NCBI GenBank assembly: GCA_016936035.1
Contig: JAFGPU010000022.1
Coordinates: 1-8,199 of the forward strand
DNA: 8,199 bases
DNA from: Acidimicrobiales bacterium
Lineage (GTDB): Bacteria; Actinomycetota; Acidimicrobiia; Acidimicrobiales; VFJN01
Reading direction: 5' to 3'
Below are positions 1 through 7,477 of this stretch, in pieces. Every line of letters begins with the position of its first letter. Position 1 is the stretch's first letter. The notes beneath the pieces are model-generated. The model saw only the letters and a list, made by a program, of their open reading frames with translations. It had not been told where the DNA came from and did not search any database. The translations under genes were made by a program, and so were the position numbers.

Positions 1-2494
1 CCTCGGTGATGAACCGGTTGCGGGCGCCGGTGGTGGGCTGGGTCAGCGTGATGTGGTCGGTCGTGACCGGCTCGACCAGCTCGAGCTCGATGCGCTCGCC
101 CCGGGCGTCGGAGAACGCCGCGGTGCGCCACGCGGTCTCGGGGTCGCCGTCGAGCGCCAGCGCCGGGCGCTCCTCGCTCGTGAACGTGATGGGGTTGCCG
201 TAGCTGGTGGCGTTGGCCGAGACGTCGCCCCGCTGACCGGCCACCGTCATCGCGTCGGTCTCGGCGTCGGGGAAGACCGGGAGCCTGTTGTCGCTGTGGT
301 CGGTCTCGAGCGGCTCGGCGTCGGCCGCCTCGGTGTAGCCACGCGTGTGCCGCACCGTCGTCCACCGTTCGCCGCGCCTGCGGTTGGTGTCGGTGACGAG
401 CAGCACGGCGCCGTCCTCGTCGAGGGCCGCGGTCAGCTCGTCGTCGTCGAGCGACGCGCTGTAGCGGATGAGCTCGCTGCCGTCGATGAGCCCGGCGCCG
501 GCGGCGTCGACGAGCCCGGCGCCGTCGCCCGACACCAGCACCGGGGTGTCGGCGGCGTGCGTCGAGACGATCGGCACCGGGTCGGTGACCGGCAGCACCG
601 CGACCTCGGGCGGGTGGGGCAGCGACGGGTCGGTCTGCAGCAGCAGCTCGTCGTCGAGCTGGACGTCGGGCACGGTCACGTTGGGCTCGCCCGGTCCGAA
701 CCCGACCGGTTCGCCCAACCCCTCGGCGCCGGTGATGAACTGCCAGAAGTTGCGGGGGCGGGGCGTGTTGTAGCGCTCGAACTGCAGGTCGCTCTGCACC
801 AGCACGTCGCCGGACCGCATCAGCCGGGCGATCGGGGCGACGCTGTCGGGGTCGGCGGTGAGCTCCTGCAGCCGCAGGTCGAAGGCGTTGAGCAGGTTCG
901 CCGAGGCGGCCGATCCATAGGGGATCAGCTCGCGCTGCACCGACGGCCGGTCCATGAGGCCGGGGAGGACGGGGTCGACCGTGTTGCCCCACCGGTAGCT
1001 GGCGAAGTCGGCCCCGGGCAGCACGAGGACGCGGGTGTCGTGGCCCTGCGCCTCGAGGTGGTCGGCGGCGTCGCCCCAGTACGCCGGGATGCTCTCCGGG
1101 CGCCGCAGGTTCTCGGGCACGAACTGGCCCGTCCACAGGGGCGGCAGCGCCAGGACGGCCACCAGGACCGCGCCGATCGTGAACGGCCGGCCGGTACGGG
1201 GCCACCGCCGCGCCAGGCTGGTGATGCCGGCGCCCAGCAGCACGGCGACGCCGAGCGTCACGAGCGGCACCGCCCGGGGCAGGCTGCGCATCGAGAGGCC
1301 GACGTCGGAGAGCAGGAACGCCTTGACCGCCCGCGACCACGGCGAGCCGCCCTCCCACGGGTAGGCCCCGACGGCGAGGGCCACGCCGACAGCGAGCAGC
1401 ATGACGAAGTAGGCGCGGTGGCGCCAGCGGGCCACGACCCCACCGGCCAGCCCGGCGATCGGGATGAGGTAGGTGAGCAGGATGAGCGGCAGGAACTGCG
1501 TGTAGTCGACGCTGGGCTCGATCCACGGACCGAGACGGTCGCCGCCGTAGAAGAACCAGTAGCCGAGACCCCGCAGGACCTCGTGGCTGACCGACACCGC
1601 GGCCACGGTGCGGGCGGTCTCGGTGTAGCGCAGGATCTCGATGCCGTTGGTGCCCTGCACGGACAACCCGGCGATCCACCAGGCCGACACGGGCACCGTC
1701 AACACGCCGATGCGCAACGCCGCCCGCAGCGCGACGCGCAGCGGGATCTCCCGGGCCACCCACACCGCGTGCGCCAGCCACAGCACCGGGGCGACGCCCA
1801 CGAGCAGCAGCGCGGTGGCGTTCACGCTGCCGCACGTCGCCACCGTCAGGGCGAACAGCGCGGGGTAGCGCCACCCCCTGGTGCGCGCGGTCCTGATCGT
1901 GAGCGCGACGAGCCACGGGAGCGCGGCGAAGGGCAGGAGGATGGCCGAGAGGCGGGCCACCAGGGTGAGCAGGTACGGGGTGAGGGCGTAGACGAAGGTC
2001 GCGGCGGTGACGCCGGGACCGCTCCAGCCCAGCGTGCGCAGCAGGTAGGCCACCCCGGCGCCGGCGGCGAACACGATGGTGCCCCACCAGATGCGCTGCG
2101 CGGCCCAGTCGGGGACTCCGAGCTGCTCGAACAGCCAGTAGAACGGTCCCATCGGCCACAGGTAGCCGACGTTCTGGTGGGTGACCGTGCCCAGGCCGAT
2201 CGACGGGTCCCACATCGACCAGGCCCGGCTCATGAGCTTGGAGGGGTCGAGGTAGAGGTAGGTCTTGGTGTCGGCGCTGACCCAGCCCCGCTGGGTCAGC
2301 AGCAGGGGGACGTAGGCGACCAGCGCCAAGCCCCCGATCAGCCGCCACCCGGGCCCGCCCGCAGGTGCGCGCCTGCGGGTGACGGGACGGGCGGACGCCG
2401 GTGCGGTGCGGCCGGAGGTGGTGGGGGTCACCGCGGCCACGACGGCCGACCGGTGGCGGAGCGAGCGCGCGAGCTTCGCCAACGAGCTGGTCAT
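1..2494 (-). CDS. AftD-like (DUF3367) arabinofuranosyltransferase-family membrane protein, 3' end cut by window edge
   Basis: This is a large polytopic GT-C-type membrane protein that reads open from an ATG at 2494 to the left edge, giving 831 visible codons; the C-terminus is missing. After a basic, disordered N-terminus of about 50 residues comes a first membrane helix (about 52-67). It is followed by SADTKTYLYLDP (73-84) and a Trp-rich stretch including HQNVGYLWPMGPFYW, which closely resembles the start of mycobacterial AftD. Asp75 sits where GT-C enzymes keep an acidic residue in the first exterior loop. Many helices follow, up to roughly residue 400. A soluble exterior region comes next, with QRELIPYGSAASANLLNAFD, and from about 758 a discoidin-like (F5/8 type C) fold beginning SANATSYGNP and including DGDPETAWRT. 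Family knowledge: AftD adds arabinofuranose from decaprenyl-phosphate-arabinose to envelope arabinans. The actual sugar here is inferred. The start overlaps the upstream GT4 stop (ATGA) and has no good ribosome site, so coupled translation is likely. Confidence 0.88.
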   Translation of the reverse strand, partial: MTSSLAKLARSLRHRSAVVAAVTPTTSGRTAPASARPVTRRRAPAGGPGWRLIGGLALVAYVPLLLTQRGWVSADTKTYLYLDPSKLMSRAWSMWDPSIGLGTVTHQNVGYLWPMGPFYWLFEQLGVPDWAAQRIWWGTIVFAAGAGVAYLLRTLGWSGPGVTAATFVYALTPYLLTLVARLSAILLPFAALPWLVALTIRTARTRGWRYPALFALTVATCGSVNATALLLVGVAPVLWLAHAVWVAREIPLRVALRAALRIGVLTVPVSAWWIAGLSVQGTNGIEILRYTETARTVAAVSVSHEVLRGLGYWFFYGGDRLGPWIEPSVDYTQFLPLILLTYLIPIAGLAGGVVARWRHRAYFVMLLAVGVALAVGAYPWEGGSPWSRAVKAFLLSDVGLSMRSLPRAVPLVTLGVAVLLGAGITSLARRWPRTGRPFTIGAVLVAVLALPPLWTGQFVPENLRRPESIPAYWGDAADHLEAQGHDTRVLVLPGADFASYRWGNTVDPVLPGLMDRPSVQRELIPYGSAASANLLNAFDLRLQELTADPDSVAPIARLMRSGDVLVQSDLQFERYNTPRPRNFWQFITGAEGLGEPVGFGPGEPNVTVPDVQLDDELLLQTDPSLPHPPEVAVLPVTDPVPIVSTHAADTPVLVSGDGAGLVDAAGAGLIDGSELIRYSASLDDDELTAALDEDGAVLLVTDTNRRRGERWTTVRHTRGYTEAADAEPLETDHSDNRLPVFPDAETDAMTVAGQRGDVSANATSYGNPITFTSEERPALALDGDPETAWRTAAFSDARGERIELELVEPVTTDHITLTQPTTGARNRFITE
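2358..2379. repeat. Perfect 8-bp GC-rich inverted repeat within the AftD-like coding start
   Basis: CCCGCAGG (2358-2365) and CCTGCGGG (2372-2379) are perfect inverted arms around a six-base loop. They fall about 115-137 bases into the AftD-like coding region, in the disordered N-terminal part (about residues 39-46). A stable mRNA hairpin is possible; function is unproven and there is no T-run for termination. Confidence 0.4.
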
Positions 2495-3678
2495 CGCGAC
2501 GAGCGGCGCCGCGACACCTCGTCGGCGACGACCCGCATGAGCTGGGTGGCGGTGTTGCTCCAGGTGAGCTGACCGGCCCAGTCGAGAGCGCCCCGGCCCA
2601 GCCGGGCGCGCAGCTCGTCGTCGCCCAGGACGTCGGCCATGGCGGTGCCGAGGCTCTGCGGGTCGCCCTCGGCCAGCAGCCCCGACGAGCCCTCGCGGAT
2701 GGCGTCGGCGTGACCTGCGATGCGGGTGGCCACGGCCGGTGTGCCGCAGGCGGCCGCCTCGGTCATGGTCATGCCCCATCCCTCGCGGGCCGAGGCGGAG
2801 GCGACGATCCAGGTCTGGCGGTAGAGGTCGACCAGCTCGGCATCGGTGACGTGGCCGCGCAGGGTCACCCAGTCGGCGGCGTCGAGCTCGTCGATGACCG
2901 CCTCGATGGCGGGCCGTTCGTAGCCCTCGCCCACGATGTGCAGCCGCAGGTCGGGGATGCGCTGTCGTGCGTGGTGCGCGGCGCGCACCAGCATGTCGTA
3001 GCGCTTGACGGGCGCCAGGCGGCCCACCGCGACGACGAGCGGGTGGGGGGAACGCTCGCCACCCGGCGAGAACCGGGGGTCGATGCCGGGGTGGACGACG
3101 GTGACCCGGTCGTCGCGGAAGCCCAGCTCGTGGACCAGCTCGGCCTTCGACGACTCGGACAGCGTGGCGACTGCCGAGCGGCGGTAGAGCGGGGGCGCGA
3201 CCTTGCTCTCGAACAGCGCCCCGAGGGGCCCGAGCGCCGGGCCCAGCGTCATGTTCCACATCTCGGCGTGCACGTGGTGCAGCAGGATGACCCGCGGGCC
3301 CCAGTTCCAGATCGGGCTGAGGAACGGCATGCCGTTCCAGATCTCGACGAGCACGTCGCGCGGACCCGTGCGGCGGGTGATCTCGGCCAGGGCGGCCCGG
3401 GGGAACACGAGGTGGCGACCGGCCCGGCGGATGACCTTGTAGCCGTCTCGCATCGCCTCGGTGGGCTGCCCCTGCGCCCACGACGTGCGCATCGTCACCT
3501 CGAGCCCGGCGGCGGCCCACAGCTTGGCCACCTCGGCGATGTGGACCTCGGAGCCCCCGGCTTCGACATCGTCCAGGTCGCGCCACGCCAGCACGTGGAT
3601 GCGCCGGACACCGGCCGCCGCCGCGATGTCGCCGATCTTGGCGACGGGGTCGGCGAAGTCAGACACGGCGTTGCTCAC
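2491..3678 (-). CDS. GT4-family (GT-B fold) glycosyltransferase
   Basis: This is a cytoplasmic retaining glycosyltransferase of 395 residues, a normal length for GT4, that should move a sugar from a nucleotide-sugar donor to an unidentified acceptor. The N-terminal domain carries the glycine-rich GGSE loop (41-44), followed by HVLAWRDLDD-type strands and an LLHHVHAEMWN stretch. The C-terminal Rossmann domain has HPGID (196-200), VGRLAPVKRYD (218-228) and the EX7E motif with Glu299 and Glu307 in REGWGMTMTEAAACG. There is no signal peptide; the tail is basic (RRRSSR) and could touch the membrane. The GTG at 3678 is chosen because GGGGAGG lies 10 bases upstream and homology begins shortly after it. 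The open frame extends to 4176, but only across the divergent methyltransferase gene. Its stop overlaps the start of the AftD-like gene by four bases, so the two are almost certainly one transcript. The substrate cannot be read from sequence. Confidence 0.93.
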   Translation of the reverse strand: MSNAVSDFADPVAKIGDIAAAAGVRRIHVLAWRDLDDVEAGGSEVHIAEVAKLWAAAGLEVTMRTSWAQGQPTEAMRDGYKVIRRAGRHLVFPRAALAEITRRTGPRDVLVEIWNGMPFLSPIWNWGPRVILLHHVHAEMWNMTLGPALGPLGALFESKVAPPLYRRSAVATLSESSKAELVHELGFRDDRVTVVHPGIDPRFSPGGERSPHPLVVAVGRLAPVKRYDMLVRAAHHARQRIPDLRLHIVGEGYERPAIEAVIDELDAADWVTLRGHVTDAELVDLYRQTWIVASASAREGWGMTMTEAAACGTPAVATRIAGHADAIREGSSGLLAEGDPQSLGTAMADVLGDDELRARLGRGALDWAGQLTWSNTATQLMRVVADEVSRRRSSR

Positions 3679-3688
3679 AGGTGGTGGT

Positions 3689-3695
3689 CCTCCCC
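3689..3695 (-). promoter_or_regulatory. Ribosome binding site for the GT4 gene
   Basis: The minus strand reads GGGGAGG here, 10 bases before the GTG at 3678. It decides the start in favour of this GTG over longer upstream extensions of the open frame, which would overlap the divergent gene. Confidence 0.7.
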
Positions 3696-3772
3696 AGTGC
3701 CGGATGCCGAGTGCTCGTGACGTGCGGGCGCCGACAGCGCGTGCGGGTGAGACTCGGGTGCCGGATCGGCCG

Positions 3773-3803
3773 TATGCTACGGACTTCCGCGCCAGCGCAC
3801 CAA
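3773..3803. promoter_or_regulatory. Candidate bidirectional core promoter between divergent genes
   Basis: The heptamer TATGCTA at 3773-3779 is one of the few AT-containing patches in the divergent intergenic region. It reads TATGCT (3773-3778) on the plus strand and TAGCAT (3779-3774) on the minus strand; both fit the TANNNT pattern of actinobacterial -10 boxes. On the minus strand TTGGTG (3803-3798) lies 18 bases upstream and fits a -35 element for the GT4/AftD-like operon. On the plus strand no good -35 is seen; the region around 3748-3755 (TGAGACTC) is weak. The plus reading would leave a leader of about 57 bases before the methyltransferase GTG. This is motif inspection only. Confidence 0.4.
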
Positions 3804-3831
3804 CGATCGGGGGAGGTGCGCCCGACCCGAC

Positions 3832-3835
3832 GGAG
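3832..3835 (+). promoter_or_regulatory. Ribosome binding site for the methyltransferase gene
   Basis: GGAG lies six bases before the GTG at 3842. A second purine-rich run, GGGGGAGG, ends at 3816 but is too distant to serve this start. The site supports GTG 3842 as the initiator. Confidence 0.5.
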
Positions 3836-3841
3836 ACGCCC

Positions 3842-4597
3842 GTGCCCAGCAGCGATGAGACACCGCAGACCGACCTCGATCGCGCGCTCGACGGCGTCGA
3901 GGGCTGGTTCAGCCCCGAGCAGGTCGCCCGGGTCGTCGAGCGGGCCTCGCAGGTGCCGCCGACCGGGCGCATCGTCGAGATCGGCAGCTTCCGCGGCCGA
4001 TCGATGATCGCCATCGCCCGGGCCGCGCCCGCCGGCGTCGAGATCGTGGCCATCGACCCGCACGCCGGCAACGACCGCGGGCCCCAGGAGATCGAGGGCT
4101 TCGAGGACGAGGCCGCCGTCGACAGCAAGGTGTTCCTCACCAACCTCGAACGGGCAGGCGTCCGCGAGCGGGTCACCTACGTGCGCAAGTTCAGCCACGA
4201 CGCCCACGGCGACGTCGACGGCGCCATCGACATGCTGCACATCGACGGTGCCCATCGCTACGGTCCGGCCAGCGACGACATCGCCAGCTGGGGGGCGCGG
4301 GTGGTCGACGGCGGCTCCATCCTCGTCCACGACTCGTTCTCGTCGGTCGGGGTCACGCTGGCACTCGCCACCAAGCTCATGTTCTCGGGGGGCTGGCGGT
4401 ACGTCGGTCGCAGCCGGTCGCTCGCCGAGTACCGCCGCGAGCCGGTGCGGGGGACCGCCCGCGTCGCCAACGTGGGCCGGCAGCTCGCCCAGCTGCCCTG
4501 GTTCGCTCGCAACGTGGCCATCAAGGTGCTCATCGTCGCGAAGCTGCCGCAGCTCACCAAGCTCCTGGGCCACACGGGCGAGAACTGGCCCTACTGA
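3842..4597 (+). CDS. Class I SAM-dependent methyltransferase (Methyltransf_24-like)
   Basis: This is a 251-residue Rossmann-fold methyltransferase using S-adenosylmethionine; the acceptor is unknown. Motif I is IVEIGSFRGRS (44-54). The acidic residue expected to bind the SAM ribose is Asp72 in AIDPH (70-74). Later conserved strands are MLHIDGAHRY (131-140) and GGSILVHDSF (157-166). The HIDG(A/D)H and HDSF pair is typical of the Methyltransf_24/CmcI-like group, which includes enzymes acting on sugars and on natural products; paired acidic and His residues there often bind a metal. About 50 residues follow the fold, including the hydrophobic stretch NVAIKVLIVAKLPQLTKLL near the end, suggesting membrane contact. 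GTG 3842 is preferred; an in-frame GTG at 3758 would add 28 residues but overlaps the possible promoter. It is divergent from the GT4 operon and convergent with the mannose synthase gene. Its link to envelope glycan modification is inferred from location. Confidence 0.87.
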   Translation: MPSSDETPQTDLDRALDGVEGWFSPEQVARVVERASQVPPTGRIVEIGSFRGRSMIAIARAAPAGVEIVAIDPHAGNDRGPQEIEGFEDEAAVDSKVFLTNLERAGVRERVTYVRKFSHDAHGDVDGAIDMLHIDGAHRYGPASDDIASWGARVVDGGSILVHDSFSSVGVTLALATKLMFSGGWRYVGRSRSLAEYRREPVRGTARVANVGRQLAQLPWFARNVAIKVLIVAKLPQLTKLLGHTGENWPY

Positions 4598-4671
4598 GCG
4601 CGCAGCGACGCCGACCACTCCCGCCCCCCGTGCGGCCGGAGGTCGGGTCCGAGCGGGCGCCGGGCGGCCGG

Positions 4672-5574
4672 TCAGTTGGCGTTGGCCGTGGTCTCGACGC
4701 TGCTGCCGGCGCCGTCGCCGGCGCCGGCGTCGCTGTCGGCCCCCGTGCCGGTGCCGGCATCGCTGCTCCGGGAGTCGGTCGCCACCGTGCTCGTGGCTCC
4801 CTCGCCGTCGCCCGCAGCACCGTGGCTCGCGGACGCCCGCCGCCGTGGGCTCGGGCCGCCGCGCCGGAACACGCGGTCGCGCAGCCCCCACCAGGTCACG
4901 AGCCACATGGCCTCGCCGATGATGTGCCACGACATCTTCGACACGCCCCGCACGCGGTCGTTGAAGGTGATGGGCACCTCGACGATCTTGGCGCCGAGGC
5001 GGTGCGCCCGGTACGAGAGCTCCAGCTGGAAGCCGTAGCCAGTGGCCTTGGTGGCGCTGGTCTCGACGGTCTCGAGGATGTCGGCCCGGTAGGCGCGGTA
5101 GCCCGCCGTGGCGTCGCGGACCCCGAGGCCCAGCACGGTCGACGAGTACAGGTTGCCCATGCGCGACAGGATCTGGCGCACGAGCGGCCAGTTGGCGGTG
5201 GCGCCGCCCTTCACATACCGCGAGCCGATGGCGATGTCGGCCCCGCCGTCGACCTCGGCGAGCAGCGCCGGCAGCCGCTCCGGAGGATGGGAGAGGTCGG
5301 CGTCCATCTGCACGACGACGTCGTAGCCCTTGCTGAAGGCGTGCTTGAACCCGGCGCGGTAGGCGCCGCCCAGCCCGTCCTTGCCCGGACGCACCAGCAC
5401 GTCGATCTGGCCGAGCTCGTCGTTGGCTGCCCGGGCCAGGTCGGCGGTGCCGTCGGGGCTGGAGTCGTCGACCACGAGCAGGTCCGCGTGGGGCGCGGCC
5501 TTCCGCACCTGGCCGAGCACGTCGGCGATGTTCTCGGCCTCGAGGTAGGTGGGGATGATGACGAGCGTTCTCAT
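4672..5574 (-). CDS. ppm1: Polyprenyl-phosphate mannose synthase (Ppm1/Dpm1-like GT2)
   Basis: This 300-residue GT-A enzyme is expected to transfer mannose from GDP-mannose to polyprenyl phosphate at the cytoplasmic face, producing the lipid-linked donor used by exterior GT-C enzymes. Family motifs run in order: VIIPTYLEAENI (5-16), VVDDSSPDGT (34-43), KDGLGGAYRAGF (65-76), the metal-binding DAD (91-93) within QMDADLSHPP, IGSRYVKGG, DATAGYRAYR, and VPITFNDRVRGVSKMS. The catalytic part ends near residue 238. No C-terminal membrane anchor and no fused Lnt domain are present. A tail of about 60 residues follows, rich in Ala, Gly, Ser, Thr and Asp, low in complexity and probably disordered. ATG 5574 starts directly at the conserved fold, though the upstream ribosome site is weak. 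The gene lies 136 bases downstream of the GT-C gene on the same strand. Mannose specificity rests on family similarity; another polyprenyl-phosphate hexose is possible. Confidence 0.92.
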   Translation of the reverse strand: MRTLVIIPTYLEAENIADVLGQVRKAAPHADLLVVDDSSPDGTADLARAANDELGQIDVLVRPGKDGLGGAYRAGFKHAFSKGYDVVVQMDADLSHPPERLPALLAEVDGGADIAIGSRYVKGGATANWPLVRQILSRMGNLYSSTVLGLGVRDATAGYRAYRADILETVETSATKATGYGFQLELSYRAHRLGAKIVEVPITFNDRVRGVSKMSWHIIGEAMWLVTWWGLRDRVFRRGGPSPRRRASASHGAAGDGEGATSTVATDSRSSDAGTGTGADSDAGAGDGAGSSVETTANAN

Positions 5575-5604
5575 GCGGAGCCCCAGACGTCGCGTGTGCG
5601 GGCA

Positions 5605-5634
5605 ACGCTACCTCGCGCCCTTCCGCCGTGTCCC
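5605..5634 (-). promoter_or_regulatory. Weak candidate promoter for the mannose synthase gene
   Basis: The minus strand carries GGGACA (5634-5629), an 18-base spacer, then TAGCGT (5610-5605), which ends 30 bases before the ATG at 5574. The -10 fits TANNNT and the -35 keeps GACA. In such GC-rich DNA this may be chance; read-through from the upstream GT-C gene is the alternative. Confidence 0.25.
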
Positions 5635-5710
5635 CTGTCACCACCGGGCGTGGTCCGGTGGCGGGGTCGTGGCGCTGGCCCCGCTGGTGCAGGTTGCCGG
5701 GTCGCCTCGT

Positions 5711-7477
5711 TCATGTGTTGCCTTCCCCCTGGTCGCAGCGCAGGTAGAGCTCGAAGATCGGCCGGTCGGGCCCGATGGCCGCCGAGTTGTCGCCGTAGCT
5801 GTCGTACAGGCAGTACAGCTCGTCGAGCACCTGGTTGGGCTCGTCCGACCCGGGCTCCATCGAGGTGTTCGGCTCGTGCCAGTTGTCGTACATGGTCGAG
5901 AGGATGACGACGTCAGCCTCGCGCAGCTCGTCGGCCAGGCCCGAGTCGTCGGCGTTGGCGACGCCGGGATCCATCTCGATGTAGTGGGTGCCGGGCTCGA
6001 GCTGGGGCAGCATGAAGTACAGGTACGACTCGCTGTACGGGGTCACGCTCAGGTCGCCGGGCCCGACGATGAGGCGATCGCCCGGCTCGGTGTGCCGCTC
6101 GATGTCGGCGAACATCAGCTCGGCGGCCACGCCCACGTCGTGGCGGCCGTAGTAGAAGCTGCGGCCGCGGTGATCGACCGAGTAGAAGTGGCGGTCGTAG
6201 TCGACGCTCTGCCCGACGTAGTCCGCATACCACCGGTAGGTGAAGTGCGGGAACAGCAGCATCAGCACCAGCGGTGCCAGCACCGCCATCCGGGTGACCA
6301 CCACCCGCGTCCCCCGCAGCCGCGCCGCCTCGGCGAGGTACACGGGCAGCAGACCGAAGGCCACGCAGCTGACCCACGACAGGTGGGCGGTGTCGGCCCG
6401 CTGCATGGCCTGGGGGAGGAGCCCGACCGCCAGCAGGCTGAGCGCCACGAGCCGCCAACCGTGCTCGCTGCCGGCTCGCTTGGCCCACACCGCGATGACG
6501 ACCAGGACCACCAGGACGGCCACCAGCGTCCAGAAGAAGAGGAAGATCTGCATGGGCTGCTCGGCGGCGGGCAGCGGCCACGGGAACCGGCGGAAGGCGA
6601 ACGCCCGGTTCAGGAAGCTGGTGTACTCGTCGTGCGGCGGGGGGAACGGCAGCCGGCGCCCGGCCCGCAGCTCGAACACCGGTTCGAGCACCATCCCGCG
6701 CACCACGTTGCCGGGGCCGGCCAGCGCCAGGTGCACCAGGTAGGGACTGACGCCGATGCCGGCGCCGAGGGCGAGCCGGCGGCGCCCGGTGCCATCGAGC
6801 GCCCAGATGAACAGCGCACCCAGCGCCAGGCCCAGGCACAGGATCAGGTCCGGCCGGAACAACAGGGCGGCGCCGGCGAGGAGCCCCGCGATGGTCAGCC
6901 CACGCTCACGTCGCTGACCCTCGTCGAGCGCGCGGGTGGCCACCACCACGGCCCACAGCGCCAGCGCGATGCCCCCGACCCAGGCCAGGGCCGTCACCCC
7001 GATCGGGGGGATGATGATGACGGCGGTCACCGTGCCGCACACCACGGCCAGGTACCGGCCCCAGCGGTAGCCGATGGCGGTCATGGCCGCGATGAGCCCG
7101 ACGAGCTGGAGGAACCCCACCACGCGCTCGGTCCACAGCGAGACGCCGAACACCTTGAAGAAGCCCGCGATCGTCCAGATGCTGCCGGGCCCGTACAGGT
7201 GCAGGTAGTCGCGGTTCGGGATGTCGCCCGCGAGCAGTCGCTCGGGGAACACCAGCATGAACCCCTCTTCCATGGGCGGGCCCGGGGCGCGGAAGACGCC
7301 CCGGAGCGGCAGCGCGATCACCACACCCACCACGAGCGTGGGGACCACCCAGCGGTGCCGGCCCACCCAGGCGCGCACAGCCGCCCCCCGGCTCGCGGGC
7401 GTCTTGACCGGGGTGGCCCCGCCCCCGCCCCTCACGGGTGGGTCGATCGTCGGCAGCGACGACTGGTCGTCGGCCAT
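5711..7477 (-). CDS. GT-C-like polytopic membrane glycosyltransferase with C-terminal extracytoplasmic domain
   Basis: This is a 588-residue membrane protein with the layout of the GT39/PMT-like GT-C superfamily; the precise family is not recognised. A disordered cytoplasmic N-terminus (1-40) precedes helix 1 (about 44-61). The first exterior loop has PMEEGFML (Glu70, Glu71) and NRDYLHLYGPGS (88-99), the arrangement in which GT-C enzymes place catalytic acidic residues. Several helices follow, with RPDL (208-211) starting one and QRADTAHL (359-366) between two others. The last helix is about 397-410. Residues 411-588 form a soluble exterior domain with VGPGDLSVTPYS (471-482), YIEMDPGVAN (499-508) and a segment around EPNTSMEPGSDEPN (535-548). 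Cys556 and Cys581 could form a disulfide. It probably takes a sugar from a polyprenyl-phosphate donor, perhaps the product of the Ppm1-like enzyme next door; this is inference. The start shares one base with the acyltransferase stop (TGATG) and has AGGTGG seven bases upstream, so the two are coupled. Confidence 0.83.
   Translation of the reverse strand: MADDQSSLPTIDPPVRGGGGATPVKTPASRGAAVRAWVGRHRWVVPTLVVGVVIALPLRGVFRAPGPPMEEGFMLVFPERLLAGDIPNRDYLHLYGPGSIWTIAGFFKVFGVSLWTERVVGFLQLVGLIAAMTAIGYRWGRYLAVVCGTVTAVIIIPPIGVTALAWVGGIALALWAVVVATRALDEGQRRERGLTIAGLLAGAALLFRPDLILCLGLALGALFIWALDGTGRRRLALGAGIGVSPYLVHLALAGPGNVVRGMVLEPVFELRAGRRLPFPPPHDEYTSFLNRAFAFRRFPWPLPAAEQPMQIFLFFWTLVAVLVVLVVIAVWAKRAGSEHGWRLVALSLLAVGLLPQAMQRADTAHLSWVSCVAFGLLPVYLAEAARLRGTRVVVTRMAVLAPLVLMLLFPHFTYRWYADYVGQSVDYDRHFYSVDHRGRSFYYGRHDVGVAAELMFADIERHTEPGDRLIVGPGDLSVTPYSESYLYFMLPQLEPGTHYIEMDPGVANADDSGLADELREADVVILSTMYDNWHEPNTSMEPGSDEPNQVLDELYCLYDSYGDNSAAIGPDRPIFELYLRCDQGEGNT

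Noticed and set aside
53..2572. 839-codon plus-strand open frame opposite the AftD-like gene
   Set aside because: Its product is rich in Arg, Gly, Val, His and Gln with no recognisable fold, while the opposite strand encodes a clear AftD-like protein. It is a shadow of third-position GC bias.
4598..4671. Possible bidirectional terminator between the convergent genes
   Set aside because: Repeated CGGCCGG-type words are present, but I find no clear stem with a following T-run, so no terminator can be supported.
4690..4765. GCCGGCG-rich repeats as a tandem-repeat or mobile feature
   Set aside because: They lie in frame within the Ala/Gly-rich tail of the mannose synthase and are irregular, so codon-level low complexity explains them.
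3659..5644. 661-codon minus-strand open frame across the methyltransferase and mannose synthase
   Set aside because: It runs antisense to one recognised gene and out of frame with the other, with Arg/Pro-rich low-complexity product.
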